A stretch of DNA of 64,000 nucleotides from contig CM062292.1 in the NCBI GenBank assembly GCA_031216915.1, positions 67,816,790-67,880,789 on the forward strand, read 5' to 3'. Shown here piece after piece: positions 21,901 through 33,457 of the stretch; position 1 is the first letter of the stretch; each line of letters begins with the position of its first letter. This stretch comes from Pictodentalium vernedei. Lineage: Eukaryota > Mollusca > Scaphopoda > Dentaliida > Dentaliidae. The translations under genes were made by a program, and so were the position numbers. The notes beneath the pieces are model-generated. The model searched no databases. It had not been told where the DNA came from and worked only from the letters and a program-made list of their open reading frames with translations.

Positions 21901-22950
21901 TGAAATAACCCCGTTGCAATTTGGTCACTGTGACCTTGACCTTTGACCTGGCGAGTCCAAGGTCAATAGGGTTCTTCCTCGCACCAAAGCCAACACACCT
22001 ATGAAGTTTCATGACTCTAGGTTGAACCACTATCAAGTTCTCATCCGGAAACCAATTGTTGCGATATACTATGTTCAAGGTCACTGTGACCTTGACCTTT
22101 GATCTGGTGAGTCCAACATCAATAGGGTTCTTCATTGCACCAAGGCCAACATGCCTGTAAAGTTTCATGACTCCAGGTTGAACCACTATCAAGTTATCAT
22201 CCGGAAACCAATTGTTGCGATATACTATGTTCAAGGTCACTGTGACCTTGACCTTTGACCTGGTGAGTCCAAGATCAATAGGGTTCTTCCTCGCACCAAG
22301 GCCAACACACCTATGAAGTTTCATGACTCTAGGTTGAACCACTCTCAAGTTATCATCCGGAAACCAATTGTTGCAATATACTATGTTAAAAGTCATTGTG
22401 ACCTTGACCTTTGATCTGGTGAGTCCAAGATCAATAGAGTTCTTCCTCGCACCAAGGCCAACCCACCTATGAAGTTTCATGAATGTAGGTTGAACTACTA
22501 TCAAGTTATCATCCGGAAAGGAATTGTTGCGATTTACTATGTTCAAGGTCATGTTGACCTTGACCTTTGACGTAGCGAGTCCAAAATCAATAGGGTTCTT
22601 CCCCTCACCAAGGCCAATCTACCTATGAAGTTTCATGAATGTGAGTTGAACCATTATCAAGTTATCATCCGGAAACCAATTGTTTAAGATTTACTACGTT
22701 CAAGGTCACTGTGACCTTGACCTTCGACATAGCATGTCCAAAATCAATAGGGTTCTTCCTCCCACCAAGACCAACCTACGTATGAAGTTTAATGAATGTG
22801 AGTTCAACCACTATCAAGTTATCATCCGGAAACCAATTGTTTACGCCCGCCCGCCCGTCCGCCCGCCTGCCCGGACGCCCGCCCGCCCGCCCGCCCGCCC
22901 GCCATTCACCAAACTATAAGTCGAGTTTGACCTTGTCACAACTCGACTAA
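21901..22950. mobile_element. Tandem-bodied element X, copy 2
   Basis: About six 156-bp units, a GCCC/GCCG tract at 22843-22902, and the terminal stem-loop at 22919-22948. Because 156 is divisible by three, a 229-residue minus-strand frame stays open across the units; this is an artefact of repetition, not a gene. Units carry consensus nuclear-receptor half-sites (see findings). Confidence 0.7.
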
Positions 22951-23124
22951 TAAATAATCTAGCCTTCAACCAGTTAAAAAAGGGCTTCTATTTGTAAGTT
23001 ACCCATTCAATAATTGTTCAACTCTGTCGCAGAAATAAGTACAATGACATACACTGTACACATGTTGGTTTATAACATGACTACAAACACCTGTAATTTA
23101 ATATTTTTTGTGGGTTGTTAATGG

Positions 23125-23400
23125 CTAGATCACACCTTGTTTGAAACCCAAATCCAGGCCTGGAAATAAAGGGTTTATATCGCAACCCATTGGGAGGATA
23201 CGCTGTATAGCATGGCAGTAACCCATCAGAAATAGGGTGTTGTGATGCTTCTATGCCTTCTCTTTTTACTACACCAGTCATGCTTTTTTCACATTTTAAC
23301 AAGAATCTGCTTATATAAATATTAACAACTGATGCACGATCTTGCACGTTAGTTGTTGCTGTTTTTGGCTGAAATTCTTTTAAGATGGAAACAACATGCC
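23125..23400. repeat. Family I repeat, uninterrupted
   Basis: CTGGAAATAAAGGGTTTATA, GCAGTAACCCATCAGAAATA and TTAACAACTGATGCACGATC in one stretch. The TTAA at 23296-23299 is empty here but filled in the copies at 3.9-4.4 and 33.1-33.9 kb. Confidence 0.6.
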
Positions 23401-24362
23401 ATGCTATTCAATACTAAACTTTTGAGTCGAGATAGTCATGAAAGACTGTTAAGTCTTTCTGGTAAAGCCTTGTCTCTTGAATTTCAAAAGGGAGCTCCAT
23501 TTGACACCCCGAAGTCCAAGGTGTGAATCAAATGCTGCATTGGGCCAGTTAACCGTGTCCACCGCTAAATCCAAAAGCCCCAAGACATATTACATAACTG
23601 AATGATCGAATGCAATGTTGTTGATGTTTTGCCATCAGCTTTATTCAATGTGTGCTTTTGACTGATCAAATAAAACATTAAGAATTTTTATGACCATATT
23701 GTGACAACAGAGGTGTGAGATTATAAACTATTGAAAGTGATTTGTCATTAGTGTAATACAAACCATCAAAGAAAACAATATACTTTTCTTACTAAAAATC
23801 AGAGAAATATATAAATATTATTCACATATTTGCTTATAACATTCAGCAATAAGGCCCCCACCAACCATTTCCAGGGCCATTTTTTTGTAAAACTGCAGGT
23901 GGGCAGGCGGTTTTTCATTTTATTTTTTATTTTTGTAATTATTTCTTTGTCATCAAAAGTTCATGTTCTTGGTTTGTATTATATTTTAGCTTAAACAATA
24001 TTTATTGAAGGAATATGCTATATGTTACAGAATTGAATACCAGAAGAGTAACAGTGCAAATGCAACAGCTCAAAATATAACATATATTAACAGTAATCAG
24101 ATTGCCGAATGATGGAGGGATTTGACAGGAAGCTTCTAGCTCATGTAAGTCATCTCCTGTTTTATATTTTAGTCTCATAATCTACAGAATAGCATGGGTG
24201 GTGGTGTATTTCACCACTTAATGTGCAAGAAGGCTTTAATGCAAATTTTATCAATTTTATTAACTTGGGTAAAATATCAGACATAAAACTTTTAATTTTT
24301 AGTTTTTCAAGTTTGTATAACTTTTTTTTGCCTAAATTCATGACATTTTGTATTAACTCTCT
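23401..24362. other. No recognised feature
   Basis: AT-rich, apparently low-copy sequence. No domain, splice pattern or repeat end that I can support. Confidence 0.4.
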
Positions 24363-24611
24363 TAACTGGTAGAGTGCTGGAAGCCCATATTTGGGCTTTA
24401 TTCTGAAGTGCCGGTACCGCAATTTAAAGGCTTTATATTCTGTGGATGTGGTTCATATTATCCTTGAAGTGATAGGATTTTATCTGTTAGGATTTGCTTT
24501 GTTACAATTTATGGGAAAGTGCCTAATGACACTCTCCCATAAATTGTAACAAGGCAGAGATGCACAGAGAAATTTTAAGGACCAAAAATAATTTAGCACT
24601 CTACCATTTAA
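24363..24611. mobile_element. Family C element, whole
   Basis: TTAACTGGTAGAGTGCTG ... GCACTCTACCATTTAA. The central hairpin contains AATTTATGGGAAAGTGCC. The right TTAA is shared with the next C copy. Confidence 0.85.
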
Positions 24612-24806
24612 CTGGTAGAGAGCTGGAAGCCCATATTTGGGCTCTAATCTAAAAGTGCAGGTACCACAACTTAAGTGATATTATTTAGTCTGTTAGGATT
24701 TGCCTTGTTACAATTTATGGGAGAGTGCCCACAGGCACTCTCCCATGAATTGTAACAAGACAAAGACAACTGAACAAATTTTGATGGTCAAAAATAACTC
24801 AGCAAA
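24608..24806. mobile_element. Family C element, right end missing
   Basis: TTAACTGGTAGAGAGCTGG start; the central hairpin AATTTATGGGAGAGTGCC is intact. The copy stops at AATAACTCAGCA. Confidence 0.8.
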
Positions 24807-24901
24807 TCTCAAATTTCACACTGATTTGAATCCCACATTGAATCAGCATGAGGATTCAAATCAAATCAAATCTCATATCTCCAGGAGCAATCAGGAAAAT
24901 T

Positions 24902-25262
24902 GGGAGCATGGTGGCTCAGTGGTTATGGCTTGGACTTCTAATCAAAAGATCCACAGTTTGATCCCTGCCAGGGGTTACTGTGTTGTGTCCTTGGGCAACG
25001 CATTTCGTCCCGATTGCCCATATGGGGGCACGGTGATGCAGTGTACTAAGGCAAACTGCACGTCGATGGTGCACTTGTCTTCAACCAATGCTAACCCTGT
25101 TTGTTTGGAGTTGGTACATTGGGAAGTCTGGCATTTGCTTGCCATTGTTTGGTGGTTCTCTCCTGGTACATGTACTCTGGTTTTCTCCACCCGTAAAACT
25201 GTCCGACACGAGGTGACCATGGCTGTTGAAAGTGTTGTTAAACCCCAATAAATAAATAAATA
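24902..25262 (+). mobile_element. SINE with tRNA-like head
   Basis: The head has an A box (TGGCTCAGTGG), a stretch like a tRNA-Arg(UCU) anticodon arm (GGACTTCTAATC) and a B box (AGTTTGATCCC). The body is the same as in the 5S-headed SINEs (TTGTGTCCTTGGGCAA). The tail is GTTGTTAAACCCCAATAAAT. Confidence 0.85.
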
Positions 25263-25510
25263 ATCTAACCAAAAATAATATGCAGTTCTAAATATTGCCA
25301 TTCTCCATTCAAGTATTGTATTCAGTGTCAGCTGAGACAAGTCAATAAAAACTGGACTGAAGCATGCCTACGCACAACACATGGCCACGGGTGGTTGAAG
25401 AGCAAACTTTGATTTGTTAATCATACATGAGCTGTGTCTGTAAGACACATATGATGCCCCCGTAAAAGTGGGAAATTTTACCAAAAAGCTGACCAAGTTC
25501 TACAACCTGT

Positions 25511-25912
25511 AGGGGGTGCGATGGTGTTGCGGTAATCGGTTCTCATCAGATCACCGAAGTTAAGCAACGTCGAGCTCGGTTAGTCCTTGGATGGGTGACC
25601 ATCTGGATGTCGGTTCAGACTCCCGCGTTGTGTCCTTAGGCAAGGTACCTAACCCTGATTGACCACATGGGGGCACAATGACACCGTGTACTAAGGCGTA
25701 CTGCAAGTCGATGGTGCACATGTCTTCAACCAATCTAACCCTGCCTGTGCTGCAGTGCAGAGTTATGATGTTGGGGAGCTGGCAGCTGTTCGCCGTTGCT
25801 CGGTGGTTCTCTCCGAGTACTCCAGCTTCCTCCACCAGTAAAACTCTCACCAACACGAACTGACCATGGCTGTTAAAAGTGTCATTAAACCTTAATAAAT
25901 AAATATAAATAC
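25511..25912 (+). mobile_element. 5S-headed SINE, near full length
   Basis: GGTGCGATGGTGTTGCGGTA, ATCACCGAAGTTAAGCAACG, the common body, and a tail with GTGTCATTAAACCTTAATAA. The tail differs from the 1.4-kb copy although the head is the same. Confidence 0.87.
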
Positions 25913-25914
25913 AA

Positions 25915-26935
25915 CAAGAGCAACGCTAACGCGCGTGCTAATGCCCCCGAAGGTGGATTTAAGCCATCTGCAAAAAGTATGTTGGCGAAGTGCCAATAAT
26001 ATTATTATTAGTTATTTATTATTAGTTATAATTATTTTGTTCATATGTTTTGTAACAACAGACAATAGCCTCACTGCTGCTACATTGCAGAACAACACTA
26101 CATTACAGAACAACAGTAAGGAATGGCAAAGTGCCAATAAAATTATTATTACTTATATTTTGTTAATATGTTTTGTAACAACAGACAACAGTTTCACTGC
26201 TGCTACATTGTAGAACAGCACTAAGGAGTCAGTAATAGAGAAAAAGTTATAAAAATAATTGCAGATGACTTGAATGGCGCCATATTGAATAATAACTGAA
26301 AGAGGCAAAAATAGGAATAGTACATACCTTTGTTAAAAATTCTCAAACCAGTGAAAAAGTAGAACTGTCTTGCATCTTTTCCAAGTGAAAAAGGGGACAT
26401 AACTGCATCAAAAATTGCCGAGTTGAACCTCAAATTGAAACCGACCTGTACTTTGACATGAGTAATCAGCATATAAAATTTGAAACTCATCGGTTCAGCC
26501 AAACAATTTTAATTGGTAGGAAACCAAAAAATCATCAATTTTCAAATTAAATAAGGGACATAACTCCTGTAAGATTTGTCAGACGAAACCCTAGGTACAA
26601 GGGCATCCGTTTCCCCAAGCTGCCCTATCACCATACCAAAGAACATTAAAATCTGACAACTAATGTTCGAGTTATAATACAAAATGTTCGTATGGACGGG
26701 CGGAAAAAGTAAATAAGGGACATAACTCCTGTAAGATTTGTCAGACGAAACCCTAGGTACAAGGGCATCCGTTCCCCCAAGCTGCCCTATCACCATACCA
26801 AAGAACATTAAAATCCGACAACTGATGTTCGAGTTATAATACAAAATGTTCGTACGGACGGATGGAGACCGCCACTATATATATACCCCTCGATAAAATT
26901 TGAGGGGGGGAGGGGGTGGGGGGCGGGGGGGCATA
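25915..26935. repeat. Composite dispersed repeat with two tandem duplications
   Basis: Starts AACAAGAGCAACGCTAACGC. A block containing AAAGTGCCAATAA is duplicated (near 25988 and 26112). A 162-bp block starting AAGGGACATAACTCCTG is duplicated (26553 and 26715). It ends with CGGACGGATGGAGACCGCC and a G-rich run. Confidence 0.65.
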
Positions 26936-26939
26936 ACAA

Positions 26940-27083
26940 CCTTGTTGTACCCAGTGCTTCATTAATTAAACTTTTGATGATTATTCTTCCACTTAGTGTT
27001 TAGAATCTAATATTATTGCATCCATGGAATATTGCCCACACGTGGCAAGTGACCAGTTCATGAAGACTGTACTGCAATCCTGG
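26940..27083. mobile_element. Family U half element
   Basis: TTGTACCCAGTGCTTCATTA through AGTGACCAGTTCATG to ACTGTACTG. It shows the empty TTAA site described for the H insertion. Confidence 0.65.
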
Positions 27084-27660
27084 CACTGCTGCAGTTAATA
27101 TAGATGCAGTAAATGAAGTTGACAGCAAATTCACATGAACTTGCTGTATTTATTAAACAATATACGGTTGTCCACTTTCACTAATCTTTGGGAATACGAG
27201 TAACTCATTATATATAATTACCAGGGCAGAGTGGAGCACGGAATAGAGATTAATAGCTTTTCAGCGACCTGCGTCCCTGTACATAAAGCAACATTGATCC
27301 TTTAGTCTGATCAGGTTACACGCAGGTCCTGACCTTAAATTTTAATTGGAAACCCCATACAAATTTTCTTTGTAATCAATTTGTCAGTCGCAAGAATACA
27401 CTCCAACCAAAAAGAGTTCCCCGCAGTTGCAAACTATCAGCCAGTCACCTGTTGCGTCTGGCTGATTCAGCCAATGCCAGGAATGCACTCTTTTCTTTGG
27501 CAGTGGCTGAACTCGACCTAATTACCAATTAAGCCAGTCCCTTTGTTTGCAATTGTAGTTAATCCCATAGAAAACATCAATTATTAAATGGCAGCTTAGT
27601 CCACTTTCATTCTATTCAGTCTTCCATTGTCTTTTCTCCCAGTGCCTAATTTTATGTTGG
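27084..27660. other. No recognised feature
   Basis: No gene or repeat recognised. Confidence 0.35.
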
Positions 27661-27920
27661 TTAACCCTTTACCTAACGAATCGCCTGCATCCACCCGTGT
27701 AATTTTCAAATTGAGCAGATGAAAAAAATAAATTTTTAAAAATATTTCAACAAAACCATATCATGTGACCACTCATTGGAACGAGCTCATCGAGCTCGTT
27801 CCAATGAGGGGTCACATGATATGGTATTGTTGAAATTGTTTTGAAAACTTAAAAAAAACTTTAAAAAAATAGTAATTAAAATAATAATTTTGATATTTTC
27901 TGCATTGGGTAAAGGGTTAA
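27661..27920. mobile_element. A-beta element, whole
   Basis: TTAACCCTTTACCTAACGAAT ... CATTGGGTAAAGGGTTAA. The central hairpin is GGAACGAGCTCATCGAGCTC. Confidence 0.88.
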
Positions 27921-28399
27921 TAAATAACTGTATGTGTGTTACTCATACCAATCAATACAACATCTGAGCATGGGATAGTATCAGTGTCTGGTACTTTTTC
28001 TTTCACTGACTGTTCATGCACAACACAGTTCTGTATAATCATTGATCATAAAAGTCATCCTGTTTTATTGATTGTTCTCTACCAATATCACCATGACCAT
28101 TACATGATGAATGGTTAGCAGATTGAATGCTGGGAAACACAATCCAATCTCTGCATTCCATAATTGATATCCTCAACTTCCCACTTGGAGATAAGTGCAC
28201 GTATGATGATTAACCCCATGTCAAACTAAACTTTCTATGTAACGTGTGTGGTATTACAGTACTAAATATTTTTCCATAGGTGGCCAATGTAACAATTACG
28301 TGAAAAAAAAATATGATAGCATTACATAAAATTAGATATTCAAATATCTACATAACGCACAGACCTTCACTGTGAAAACTTTCTCTGGCCAGAAAACAT
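27921..28399. other. No recognised feature
   Basis: AT-rich, unassigned. Confidence 0.35.
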
Positions 28400-28605
28400 G
28401 GGTTTGGGAGAGTGGGAAGGGGGATGGGAGAGGAGGGGAGGGTGCAGGTTGTCATGCAACAAATAAGAGAAAAATTTCAACAAGAAGTGAATTACAGTGG
28501 AGCGGGTTGGGAGGGTGGGAAGGGGTGAATTAAGGGGAGGGTACGTGTGGATAGTCATGCAACAAATAAGAGAAAAATTTCAACAAGAAGTGAAGTACAG
28601 AGAAG
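28400..28605. repeat. 103-bp tandem duplication, G-rich
   Basis: GTCATGCAACAAATAAGAGA at 28451 recurs at 28554. Each unit has a GGGAGGGTGGGAAGGGG-like segment. Confidence 0.8.
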
Positions 28606-29007
28606 CCCACTTATCTGGATATCTCTTAATTGTATACCCATGTTAATACTGAATATAACTTCCAAACACAAAACCATTTTTCATACTTGTTAATTGTTTA
28701 TGGGTTATAAAGTGTACTCCTATTAATTGAATAAAAAATCTTGCAGTATGTCAAGAAGTTGCCTGGACAATCACCAAATTCCCTTTGTTTATAGAGCTTT
28801 TTGGCCTCGATACATCCAATACAGGCATTTAATCTATTATATCTTGTTTGACAGAGCTCCATGAGCTCTGTCAAACAAGATAGAATAAATGCTCAGTTTA
28901 TCTCTTGAACAAAGGAAATGACCAAATCCTTATCAATTGACTACTCCTGTTATTTGAATATTTTTCAGTGACTGAGTGGCTATTCAATTAATAAGGAGGT
29001 TCCACTG
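28598..29007. mobile_element. Family B element
   Basis: CAGAGAAGCCCACTTATCTGG ... GGAGGTTCCACTG, with the CTTGTTTGACAGAGCTC hairpin at 28831-28894. Confidence 0.75.
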
Positions 29008-29438
29008 GACTGCCCTTGAACCCAATTTCATCTAGGAATTTCCAACAAAAATACATAAACAGTTAACTGCATTTTTTAGACCCAGAAAATACTCAGAGCA
29101 TCTCCTTTTTCTTGTGGATAACATGTTGTTAGCATTGAGGTAAAAACCTAATAAAATGTTTTAAAAGTTTTCTCAAGCTGAATGTTTTCAAAGTTTTTTC
29201 AAGCAAGAAGTTTTTTTCTCTCAGCCTTATATTCGAATATTGCCTCATATAGAGGGCAACATTTCAAGGTAGATAACTCTCAACTGAATATTTAGTACAG
29301 TGATACCATGTACCCAATTCAGTGCATAAAAGACAAGGACACAACAAGTTGAATTTATCAAGTTTTATACATGTTGAATTCCACAAGTTGCATCCTTTGT
29401 AATAGAATGTTGAACAATGATTTTTTGTGTAATGGTGT

Positions 29439-30446
29439 CAGGCTTTACAGCTTGTCTTGATTGACAAACTCTTCTCACCAAATCTTGCTGTGATAATCAC
29501 TTTTCAGTTTTTAAATAATTTAGAGTTTGAGAGTACTGTTAAATTTAACCTTACGCAGGGACAGATCAGGACTATTTATCATACGCTCTAGCCTCGGAGC
29601 CTATTTTTTCAATTCATACGCCAGATTTCATTTTACGGAGTCACACTGCTGTTTGTAACACACACTGCAAGTATGTAATAGCTCTCATCATTTTCATTTA
29701 GTACACTATAGCAAACATTAATCTTCACTGTGGTTTCTGATCAACTCTTGGCTGCCTATTTAGGCAGCCAAGACTTGATCAGAAACCACAGTGAAGATTA
29801 ATGCTTGGTAAACAAGACTTGAAGTATTAACTTAAGCACTCTACAACAATGATAAATGATAATCATACATATAATACATGTAAGAGTGTCTCTCTCGATT
29901 ATCCATCGAAAGAATATCAAAATATGATCTGGGAAGTTACGCGCCAACTGAGAAGCCTATTTCTGAGATTTAAGAGCCAGGTCCTGATGTTTCAGAACCA
30001 AATATGCACTGGCGCATGCCCAGGTCGGTCCCTGCTTACGAGTCCAAAAAAACCCCAATTCTCACAATTTTATATTTATGAGAATTTAAACTTTAAAGAC
30101 CCAGTTCCATTTATGGTGAGTTGCCTGTCTTACATGCACACGCAGTACACATGTTCCAATATGCAGGCTTTTGGTGTTCCTGTTGATCGAACTTACAGTA
30201 CGGTAACTTGGCAGTGGTTTCTTGAGAAGTCTTGGCAGCTGCCTGTGTAAGCAGTCAAGACTTCACTAAACACCACTTCGAAGTCACAACATTGCCTTAT
30301 TATGAGGAACAAAAAATAAGCAGAATTCTTCCAGCCACTAAGGAGGCTTTCAGAATCTATGACAAAAATCAAACAAACATTTTGTGAGAATCAAAGTTGA
30401 TAGTCATTGTTTTCCTTGTGAGAATTAATTCTGATTTTAAGCCCTG
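29439..30446. mobile_element. Old copy of the 553-bp family, split by a 479-bp element
   Basis: In reverse orientation to 35580-36132: left CAGGCTTTACAGCTTGTCTTG, right GATTTTAAGCCCTG. Internal matches include GAGTTTGAGAGTACTGT and ACATGTTCCAATATGCAGG. Its own core hairpin is at 30211-30287. Target duplication is not clear. Confidence 0.7.
29556..30034. mobile_element. 479-bp palindromic element, copy 1 (6-bp TSD)
   Basis: Ends CAGGGACAGATCAGG ... AGGTCGGTCCCTG. Perfect 6-bp duplications CTTACG lie at 29550-29555 and 30035-30040. The central hairpin, 29712-29803, contains GGCTGCCT and GGCAGCCAAGACTTGATCAG. Same length as copies 2 and 3. CAGG ends resemble hAT, but hAT usually makes 8 bp; 6 bp is known for some hAT groups. 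Confidence 0.93.
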
Positions 30447-30801
30447 GTTGGTAAATGGAATCATGGGTGTTTCCTGACATATGTTGAATGATATTGAAAA
30501 AAGATGAATGCAAGTGCCAATCAGCATCAGATGACAGTCACAAACGGGCACTTATTTGAAAAATAAATGACACGATGCTTCCTGTTATCATTCTATTGTG
30601 TCCAGAGATGTTGAATTCCACTTGTTGAACAGTGTGGCAGGTTTCATATAACATCTTTGACCCTCAAGTCCCCGTACAGCCCAAACCTGCCATTTTTATA
30701 TTGCTTTGAAAATGTTGCCCCCAAGTGTATACTTCCTTGAGAACATTACCAGTAGGCTGAATTTGTCCTTGTAATGTTTCTGCATCATTGTTGGCTATCT
30801 G
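30447..30801. other. No recognised feature
   Basis: Unassigned. GACCCTCAAGTCCCCGTACAG near 30660 also occurs near 8083 (ATCAAGTCCCCATACAGCC), so part is a diverged repeat. Confidence 0.35.
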
Positions 30802-31042
30802 TTAACACTTTACCCAACGAATCGCCCGCATAATATGCAAATTCAGCAGCTGAAAAAAATATTATTTTTCGAAAAGTTTCAACCAAACCATATCATGTGA
30901 CCCCTCTTTGGAATGAGCTTGTTGAGCTCGTTCCAAAGAGGGGTCACATAATATGGTTTTGTTGAAATTTTTTTGAAAAAATTTAAAAAATGATATTTCA
31001 AATAAAAAATTTGGAAATCGTCTCCATTGGGTAAAGGGTTAA
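30802..31042. mobile_element. A-beta element
   Basis: TTAACACTTTACCCAACGAAT ... CATTGGGTAAAGGGTTAA. The central hairpin is GAATGAGCTTGTTGAGCTCG. Confidence 0.85.
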
Positions 31043-31107
31043 GTCATCTGCTGCTGTGTATATGTATAAAAGGTAGTATTCATTTATACTGAGTATTTTT
31101 AATATAG

Positions 31108-31252
31108 AATAAACGTATAGTGTTTTCAAGTAAAAAATTTATTCTACGAGTAGGATTAAGAATGGAACCGCCGAGCCTCTGGCGAGTCGGTTTCATTCTT
31201 AATTCTACGAGTAGAATAAATTTTTTACTTGAAAACACTATACGTTTATTTT
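31108..31252. repeat. Near-perfect inverted repeat with short centre
   Basis: AATAAACGTATAGTGTTTTC pairs with its complement at 31230-31249. The arms extend about 65 bp with very few mismatches around CCGAGCCTCTGGCGAGTCGG. No target duplication or second copy was seen. Confidence 0.85.
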
Positions 31253-31689
31253 GTTTATCCCATAAATCTTCTACAGGGCAGTCGTGGCAAAATCATGCTA
31301 TAATTCGCTACATAACAAAGCGAGAAGTGAGGAGCACATTGGTCCAATTTGCCCAACCAACAAAATTGGCAAAAATAAACAAGGCGCAGTAATACATTTC
31401 TGTCTAAAAATAAATCCCCTACAAACTTGAGCTAAGCTTGCAAAAATACTTTATTATATGAGCAGTCGGTAGTGTTTTCTACTGGCATTGTGTAATACTT
31501 TCAAAAAGATTTTAAAAAATCAACAATCGAACTATTATTTATGCTAGACAAATGTGGTAGAGGTCAGAGGTCAACAAGTCCGTCGCTACTGGGGGGAATA
31601 AATTCTTTCAGTGTTAAACCTATGGGCAAAATTTATCATCCTACTAGGTGAATAAAGCAAAAATTTATCCAAGGCCTTTACTGTTCAAA

Positions 31690-31931
31690 TAAACAGACAT
31701 TTATAGGATAAAATATTTTTCATCACATCTCATCATGGCTGCTATGGAGCAGCCATGACTAGATTTAATGAAAAATTCATATAAATTTAACTCAAGAAAT
31801 TGTTGGTCAAACAGATAATCCAATATACAAGATAGAATTTGGATATATGTGCTCCAATTATATTTATTTCACTGGCAACTATTCCTAGTCTTGGGCTGGA
31901 ATATCCGTCAGAAGTATGCAAAGAGTCAAGA
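31690..31931. mobile_element. Family E element, diverged
   Basis: The centre CATCATGGCTGCTATGGAGC with CATGACTAGATTTAATGAAA; the right end GGCTGGAATATCCGTC ... TATGCAAAGAGTCAA. TTAA not preserved. Confidence 0.6.
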
Positions 31932-32036
31932 TCATATATTAGTGCATAATGGCTAATCGGGACCGCAACATGGATACAAAGTCAGTTCCAGCAAATCGTT
32001 TATACCTATGAAGCCCATTTTAGAGGACTGCCATTA
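31932..32036 (-). repeat. Family Q fragment
   Basis: GTGCATAATGGCTAATCGGGACC then CCCATTTTAGAGGACTG. Confidence 0.55.
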
Positions 32037-32039
32037 AAA

Positions 32040-32660
32040 TACTAAAAAAAAACCAAACCTTTCTCCCAATGGTTTTGCTACCAAATATTAACCCAGAGAC
32101 TCAATTTGAACAAACTTGAATCTGACTCCCCTAGACCCTAGAGATGTTGTAAAACAAATATGAAAGCATTCTGACTGGTGAATCTGAAGAAGATTTTTGA
32201 AGAAATTCCCTCATATTGCACAAAGTTAAAATTCGGGTTCCCATAGAGAGCCCAAATCTATGAACCTAGACACTTGAATTTAACAAACTTGAATCTGAGC
32301 CCCTAGTGATGATGTATACCAAATATGAAAGCATTCTGACTGGTGGATCTGAGGAAGAAAATTTGTAAAGAAATTTCCACACACTGTACAAAGTTAAAAT
32401 TTGGGCTACCATAGCTAGCCCAAATATTAACCTAGGGAACCGATTTGAACAAACTTGAATTTGACCTCCCTGGAGATGTTGTATACCAAATATGAAAGCA
32501 TTCTTACTGGTGGATCAGAAGAAGATTTAAATTGCCTCATATTGCACTAAGTTAAAATTTGGGCTACCACAGCGAGCCCAAATATTAAACTAGGGACCTG
32601 AATTGAACAAACTTGAATCCGACTCCCCTAGAGATGTTGTAAACCAAATATGAAAGGATG
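32040..32660. repeat. Tandem repeat, same unit as 8.2-9.2 kb
   Basis: About four units of about 160 bp with AACAAACTTGAATCTGAC and GAAAGCATTCTGACTGGTG. Confidence 0.8.
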
Positions 32661-33039
32661 TTTTGCCAGTCATACACTATTGCCTGTTGCATCAGGGTTT
32701 GATCCATGGAGATTGAGAAAGGAGCCTTTTTCTTGGATACCGTACAGAAAATTATTCAATTGGTCATCTAAACATAATACACCTGAAAGTTTTTTTTCCA
32801 GAGAGAATACAGGTAAAAATGGTTATCAGTTTATTAGGATTAACTATCAGAAAAACATAATGGTTATGTAACCTGATTATGGTGTTTATGTTTGGGGATA
32901 ATAGTGTTTTGTGTCTGAAAGTGGGAATTTTATAGCATGTACCCCATTGAGAATGGGGCCTTATTTCGGACCCAAAAAAGGGCCTAAATTAAACTCTTTG
33001 TTGCATACACATATTAATATAGTGGCAAGTGGCTTTCAT
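32661..33039. other. No recognised feature
   Basis: Unassigned sequence. Confidence 0.3.
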
Positions 33040-33142
33040 TTTAAGAGAATTTCTTCCAAAATAAATAGCAACAACTGACACATGATCTTGCCAAAACAAG
33101 ATTGCACGTTACTTGTTACTATTTATTTCGGTGTAAATTCTG

Positions 33143-33382
33143 TTAACCCTTTACCTAACAAATCAGCCGCATCTGCCCACGTAATATGCAAATTCAGCAG
33201 TTGAAAAAACATTATTTTTCAAAAGATTTCAACAAAACCATATCATGTGACCCCTCGTTGAATGAGCTCGTTCAAACAAGGGGTCACATGATATGGTTTT
33301 GTTGAAATTTTTTGAAAAATTAAAAAAAAATGATATTTAAAATAATAAATTTTTATATTGGCTGCGTTGGGTAAAGAGTTAA
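33143..33382. mobile_element. A-beta element inside family I
   Basis: TTAACCCTTTACCTAACAAAT ... CGTTGGGTAAAGAGTTAA. It sits at the TTAA corresponding to 23296-23299. Confidence 0.86.
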
Positions 33383-33457
33383 AAAGTAACCAGCATGGCT
33401 GACAGTTAAAACAGAGAAGGCAGAAAAGCATCACAACATTTTATTTCCTATAGTTTA

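Noticed and set aside
21863-22552. Long minus-strand open frame of 229 codons
   Set aside because: It crosses four or more copies of the 156-bp X unit; 156 is a multiple of three, so the frame stays open by repetition. No domain.
24700-25251. Open frame of 183 codons
   Set aside because: Runs through a family C end and a tRNA-headed SINE; the peptide is the usual SINE translation.
29849-30250. 133-codon frame near 29.9 kb
   Set aside because: Spans the arm of the 479-bp element and continues into the old 553-bp family copy.
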